This document shows, one piece after another, positions 59,535 through 64,000 of a stretch of 64,000 bases of DNA (position 1 is the first letter of the stretch; the number at the start of each line of letters is the position of its first letter). The notes under the pieces are model-generated. The model saw only the letters and a list, made by a program, of their open reading frames with translations. It was not told the DNA's origin and ran no database searches. The translations under genes and the position numbers were made by a program. The DNA lies in assembly GCA_034638255.1 (NCBI GenBank), contig JAWPGT010000055.1:86271-150270 (forward strand), given 5' to 3'. The DNA comes from Coprinus comatus (Eukaryota; Basidiomycota; Agaricomycetes; Agaricales; Agaricaceae).

Positions 59535-60021
59535 CTGAGGTCACAAAAGTGGTCGATGGAGCAGGGGGTATGAGAACGGGTAGGGCGTGCGAGTGGTTAT
59601 CTGAGGTTACAAAAAGTTGTCAATAAACCGTTGATAAAAAGCAATTTTACAAATCAAAGACTTACCAGTGTGTGCCAAAACAACGAGTAGGGCGAGCGAG
59701 CGACTATCTGAAGTTACAAAACTTGTCAATAAACCAACTACAAAGCAATTTTAAGCATCAAAGACTTACCGATACGTCCAAAACAAATTTGAAGCTACGG
59801 TGTGCAAACGAGTGGGGTGCGCAAGGCAGCAGGGCGTGCGAGCCACTATCTGAGGTTACAAAAGCCATCAGACAACCAACTACCTTCAAAAGCATTTGCC
59901 AAATAAAAGTCTTACCAGTACGCGTAAGAACAATTGCGAAGAGTCCAGCCAGGCGTAAGAACTACTAAGAAGATATCAGCGTCAGTAAGTTTAAAAAAGC
60001 ACAAGGACTTATGTTATTACC
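59535..60021 (-). repeat. Tandem mini-exon/intron cassettes in the leader of the 56160-59375 gene
   Basis: Read on the minus strand, four introns of 56-66 bases each have a GTAA-type donor and a CAG/TAG acceptor: 60020-59965, 59915-59850, 59769-59708 and 59665-59601. They separate short exons at 59964-59916 (49 nt), 59849-59770 (80 nt) and 59707-59666 (42 nt). Three of the introns and the exons after them are copies of one unit. Each acceptor side reads TAACYTCAG or TAACTTCAG, and the following exon begins ATARYSRCTCGCWCGCCCT. A fourth copy of the acceptor/exon start lies at 59534, without its own donor. This indicates repeated duplication of an intron-plus-exon block. Confidence 0.65.
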
Positions 60022-60780
60022 TGATTACCACGGAGTTTCGAAAGATGATAAATTTTTGTGCCACTAGTAGATGGTAGTCAAGTCAAGTAGAAGGATAACT
60101 GGATGTGAGGTCAGCTGACTAATTATCGCAAAAACAGAATTATGAGCCAAGTCAGTAGCCGGCAAGACGTACCTTGGGATCAATGCCCGTTCCGTCTCTC
60201 AACCGTACTTTCTACATCATTTCCATTGGCATACCGATGCAAAATCACGTCAGTTACTCTGTGCCTTCACCCTTGCGTGATTTTGTGCCAAGAGTTGCGA
60301 CCATCGTGGTGCAAAGGAGAGTCAGGAGGGGGGGGTCATCCGAGATCCTGACCAGGGGGACGCGTTACCCATTTAGGTCTCGTGACTCCAAATAAGGTAA
60401 TCGTAATTCGAGTACGCAGTTTTACTGAGTACTTTTTACTTTTCCACATCTTCACAATGCATCAACGTTCTCGTAAGTTGCTACCTCTAATATCTATACC
60501 CTTTAATCAACTATTGTACAGGCTTTCTTACTACTTCCAACAGGACGATTTGGTTATGAACTAGTTGTCTGTGCATGTGTTCGTGCACACCCTCCATTCC
60601 TCACTATCAATTCAAATTTGTCCCAATTTCATAACTTATTGAAGAACGTTCACCCGCCATGCCATGGAAGAAGATAACCCCTCATCCTTTTACTCGATTA
60701 TGCTCTATATAGCATGGAGAAATTCGGTACATCAACAACACGCATTCCAGCTTTTTGCTTGCTAGCAACTGCAAGTCGCA
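60022..60780. other. Subtelomeric gene-free stretch
   Basis: No supported gene. A G-rich run GGAGGGGGGGGTCATCC lies near 60325. From 60600 onward the sequence becomes promoter-like (see the TATA box at 60704). Confidence 0.4.
60704..60713 (+). promoter_or_regulatory. TATA-like box upstream of a small ORF
   Basis: TCTATATAGC lies about 70 bases before the ATG at 60781; the leader between them is free of upstream ATG apart from one in AGCATGG just after the box. Confidence 0.35.
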
Positions 60781-60891
60781 ATGTCTGTGGAAAGTATCCT
60801 GTCTGGTATCAATTGTAATTCTGATGCTAAAGGGCTGCTCGGCGTGTTATCACAGCTCTTGGACCGCTTGGCTGACCCATCTGATAATTGA
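60781..60891 (+). CDS. Possible 36-residue small ORF
   Basis: ATG at 60781 to TGA at 60889-60891. The peptide begins MSVESILSGINCNSDAKG and continues with an amphipathic leucine-rich helix (LLGVLSQLLDRLA) before PSDN. The leader context (TATA-like box 70 bases upstream, CAAGTCGCAATG start) looks more like a real promoter than chance. It could be the first exon of a larger lost gene. No family recognised. Confidence 0.3.
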   Translation: MSVESILSGINCNSDAKGLLGVLSQLLDRLADPSDN

Positions 60892-61150
60892 GCTACCAAG
60901 CCATGCGTGTACACGCTTGGACATGGGTATGTAATTGGATTTTAAAGGTCAAAATTCGCCGTCTGATTTTTCACTGCCGTCTTTTGGACCCTGTACCATG
61001 CGCCTCTGCCCTCTAATTCAGCAACCGTACACCGTCCAACCGTTATTCGTCCCATGACCCACACCAACGTCCTCATTATACGCCACCATCTCAGGAGATC
61101 GCAACGCGTCTTTTTCCAAGAGTTTCAATAATTGCAACCGATAACAACGA

Positions 61151-61160
61151 CATATAAAGG
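61151..61160 (+). promoter_or_regulatory. TATA-like box of the subtelomeric OrsD-domain gene
   Basis: CATATAAAGG ends 36 bases upstream of the ATG at 61196, a normal TATA-to-ATG spacing for a short fungal leader. Confidence 0.45.
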
Positions 61161-61195
61161 CATCGTAGTTTCTCTAAATCCCCATCCTACTCGCT

Positions 61196-63891
61196 ATGGA
61201 GCCTACTGGTGATCCTGCTGAACCGGCATGGTTATGCTCTATCTGCTTTACCTCTTTCCCTACTTCCAACAAACGTGACTACCATCGTCGGAACTGTTTT
61301 CGAAAGGCAACTTCTATACGGTTCAGTAATGGGACTGTTCGCGTTCATGCTCAGGACGACGGCAGTTTTGTCTGCAAGTGCAACCTGCACGATGGTCCCC
61401 GATCTTTTCGTCGTGTTGCTACTCTCAAAGACCATGCTAAGGCAGGTCACGCTTGGACTATTGATGACGACGTAAATCTCCTCTTCTTCTTTCATAATTT
61501 CTTGCTAATGCTTTCTTTGTTCTGTCCTATTTAGCTCTTCCTTACTCCCATTGGAGATTCGGACAGCCAAATTAGTAGTGAGAGCGATTTTGAGGCCATC
61601 GATGATGATGAAGCCAACGTAAGTCTTATTTTTAATCCTTTACTACCCAATCCCTAAACTTTTACTAGAACTTTAATCAATCTGGACAGCCTGCAGAGTT
61701 TAGTCCTTCAGCCACACCTCAAGAGCGAGCTCAGTCTGTAATATCTCTAAATTCGTCTCCTGAAAGGGTAATACATTTGATCCATGGTATTCTTTCTCTA
61801 CTCACCCACTTCATCGTTTAGATTCTCGTTCCGGACTCTGATGATCTCAACAATGATGTGGCTGGTTCCGGCAACATCAAAGTTGAGGACTTGGACGATC
61901 CCATTCCTACTTCCAGCGAGAATCGTGATATTAGGGCAAGAGAGCTCCCGGCCTTAACCTCAATGCCTCGGTCGTCCACAAAACATCAAAGCCATTCGTA
62001 CATTCCCCTTGGTCACAACCTACAAACCAACCCCCATATCGCGCACAGTTTGGTCTTTACTTTCAAAGCGAAATTCGATGTTTTGTTTGCATGACCTGCA
62101 ACATTGCCCTAACCTCTGATCGTGGGCTAGCTCACATGATCAAACAACATCCTGAGCTTCAACTCGGACATTACAGGGCTTTGGTACCTTCCTATTCTAA
62201 AGCTGTTGAACAATTAGGAGTAGTATCAACGCCTCCTGATCCCATTAACCTCCATGGAGTACCTACTCTTGCTGGACTCATGTTATACACCAACTGTTTG
62301 GTTTGTGAAGTTCATAACTGCAACAAACTATCGACTACTAGGCCTTCAATGCAGACTCATCACCGTGAAGCTCATCGTGCTTACCCTATGCCAAAATCTT
62401 GGCCCATGGTCTATGGTCAACAAATTGACAAATCTCGTAATGCCACTCTGTTCCGAGTTCAAACTCCACCTGCTCAAGCTACTGTTGTTAATCATGACTG
62501 GCGTACTGCCCTGGCAAACCATATCAGAGATGTTGTCTCCATCCCAGCTTTTGACTACTAACGATCCCCGCTCTTTGCCACCATGGTTGAGGGAATCAGG
62601 GTGGGTAGAACATGCGGGCTCCCACCCTCCTGATGCGCTCCGTTCTCTAGTCGCTCCCCTCCGTGCTGACGAGATTCCTCATCTTTTTGATGTCGTATTC
62701 ACACTATTCAATCATGCCATGGAACTAGTCCCTGGCACTCCAAGAACTATTTTAGAAGGATTAAATACAGAAGATAACGGTTCTGAGTAAGTTTAACAGT
62801 TTTTGTGCTTTACAATACCTCTCTGACTGCTTGACCTGTAGCCAATCTCACCGACCTTTTGGCCCTCCGCAAAACTACGAACGCACCTTGAAGAAATATG
62901 CATCTGAAATTACCAAATTTGTCGCTTTTCTTCTTCGAGAGAAAGGAGAGTATGCCCTTCCCTTTCCTAGTCAAGTCTCCAAGGCGGTCAAGGAGGTGGA
63001 AGAAATAAGCTCAGCTGGTCCTGAGCAGATTGGGGAATACATGCTTCGAGTCAACGCCCTCTTGATTTCCATTTGGACTAGGTCTTGGTTCCCTTCAGAA
63101 GGCAACACTGTTGGAGATCCTACTCTCTGTTATATCGTACTATCTTCTATTCGTAGTGACAACTCGTGGGCTCCTGCTCACCTCATCACTCCTGTTGTTG
63201 CCAAATTTAAATTTGCGATCAAAGTAGCCTTGCTTACTTACGTTCATCAAAATGGTAATCCTTTGGTTGCATACTCAGTCTTATCTAAATGGAATACCGT
63301 CCATGCTGAAGGCACATTTGGTGCACTGGTCAGCCTTCAACGTAAACTCTCCTCTGTTGCCCTCAACACCATCGGACCTCAGACTGTGGTTTGGAAACCA
63401 GGAAGCAATCGAACAGAGTTCATATACAAAGGAAACATCATTACCATTGCCAACCTTCGTAAACTATCCAAAGACATATTATTCCGACTTTTCAACGCAT
63501 TTGCTCAAGATGTATTAATGGGTCAGCTTTTGAGGGTTGATTACAGTTCAATCGTGGATGATTTAAGCAACACTACTCCTGGTCACTATTTCCTGGATGA
63601 TCCTCGTAATGCTGAGCTTCAGCAACCTTATATGTTGCTCAATCGTGTTCTTGAGACCCCTGCTCTCCAACAGAGATTCGTCTTGGGATTTCATCCTGAC
63701 TCTGGCGAACCCCAGTGGAATCTTGCTGCTTTACGACAATGGCTGCTGACATACAGCCAGTTTCTTCGCCTGCTGCTTGTTGCTGTTGAATGCTTATCAG
63801 GTTCCCCTACCCGAGGAACTGAGCTGACGTGTATCGAATACCGTAACAGTGCATTTCGTCAGCGCTCTTTATTTGGGCTTGATCAGTTCCT
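61196..63891 (+). pseudogene. Telomere-linked OrsD-domain gene, 3' end lost at the telomere
   Basis: Starts MEPTGDPAEPAWLCSICFTS, a C2HC-type finger, then a second Cys/His segment (FVCKCNLHDGPRSFRRV ... LKDHAKAGH). After small acidic exons comes an OrsD-type region: FGLYFQSEIRCFVCMTCNIA, then HMIKQHPEL (C-x2-C ... H-x4-H), and LVCEVHNCNKL ... HHREAH. Next are PWLRESGWVEHAG and, in a long exon from 62841, a helical domain with YVLSSIRSD-like and WNLAALRQWLLTYSQFLRLL segments up to SGSPTRGTELTCIEYRN. In fungi this architecture often precedes a RecQ-type helicase in telomere-linked helicase genes. Here the frame enters the telomere repeat at about 63892, so any helicase part is missing. A join near 62480-62535 needs either a 45-base intron or a frameshift. 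DNA-binding role inferred from the fingers. Confidence 0.72.
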
Positions 63892-64000
63892 GGGGTTAGG
63901 GGGTAGGGGGGGGTTAGGGGGTTAGGGGGGGGTTAGGGGGGGGTTAGGGGGTTAGGGGGGTTAGGGGGGTTAGGGGGTTAGGGGGTTAGGGGGGTTAGGG
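63892..64000 (+). repeat. Telomeric repeat array, right chromosome end
   Basis: From 63892 to the last base the sequence is TTA (once TA) alternating with G runs. The complete G runs are 5, 8, 5, 8, 8, 5, 6, 6, 5, 5 and 6 long; the final run is cut by the window edge. This is the G-rich strand of a TTAGGG-type telomere reading toward the chromosome end, with extra Gs in every unit. Confidence 0.95.

Noticed and set aside
1..64000. Search for tRNA, rRNA, CRISPR arrays and prokaryotic-style operons
   Set aside because: No cloverleaf-type sequence, rRNA segment or direct-repeat/spacer array was recognised by eye; the gene style is wholly eukaryotic.

Overview
The window is nuclear DNA from a filamentous basidiomycete, most likely an Agaricomycete. 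Almost every gene is split by many short introns of about 50-65 nt with GT..AG ends. The families are typical of mushroom-forming fungi: DUF6534 membrane proteins, an OrdA-like P450, a heme-thiolate peroxygenase, GH92, GH3 and PL1 enzymes, F-box proteins and other multi-pass membrane proteins. Positions 63890-64000 are a TTAGGG-type array running to the last base, so the right edge is a chromosome end and the last ~10 kb is subtelomeric. All assignments come from reading the translated sequence; no database search was run.

Layout. 1-3000: the end of a short-chain dehydrogenase and a P450 whose I-helix region looks damaged. 3341-4991: a basic fungal protein of unknown function. 5390-10590: a tandem duplication whose unit was a DUF6534 membrane gene plus an O6-alkylguanine-DNA methyltransferase (MGMT) gene; both DUF6534 copies are intact, but the first MGMT copy is a remnant. 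10724-12835: a SAMHD1-type dNTP triphosphohydrolase, convergent with the intact MGMT. 13112-16256: an alpha/beta hydrolase and a secreted pectate lyase. 17896-19641: a multi-pass membrane protein. 20608-23844: a secreted GH3 enzyme. 24780-26370: a decayed F-box gene. 27105-39491: a peroxygenase and two divergently oriented GH92 alpha-mannosidases around another membrane gene. 39821-42208: a second P450. 42366-43816: an unknown membrane protein.

A gene-free block of ~4.7 kb follows (43817-48502). After it come an atypical GATA-finger protein with a long glutamine tract, a BCAS3-like WD40 protein and a small four-exon gene (53666-54053) with a SUMO-interaction-like motif and a sumoylation-like site.

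Subtelomere, 54060-64000: low-complexity DNA, a minisatellite of hairpin units, a degenerate copia-type integrase fragment, a 1025-codon gene of unknown function with an internal domain duplication, and a leader made of duplicated mini-exon/intron cassettes. Last is an OrsD-type zinc-finger gene, which in fungi is often the amino-terminal part of telomere-linked helicases. Its open reading frame runs straight into the telomere repeat, so the gene is broken at the chromosome tip.

Functionally, the left and middle parts suit a litter- or plant-biomass-degrading fungus (pectin, beta-glycosides, alpha-mannan, oxidative enzymes). MGMT and SAMHD1 are genome and nucleotide-pool maintenance genes. 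I found no bacterial-type defence system, CRISPR array or recognisable rRNA or tRNA. The least described items are the mini-exon cassettes, the small SIM-bearing gene and the telomere-truncated gene.
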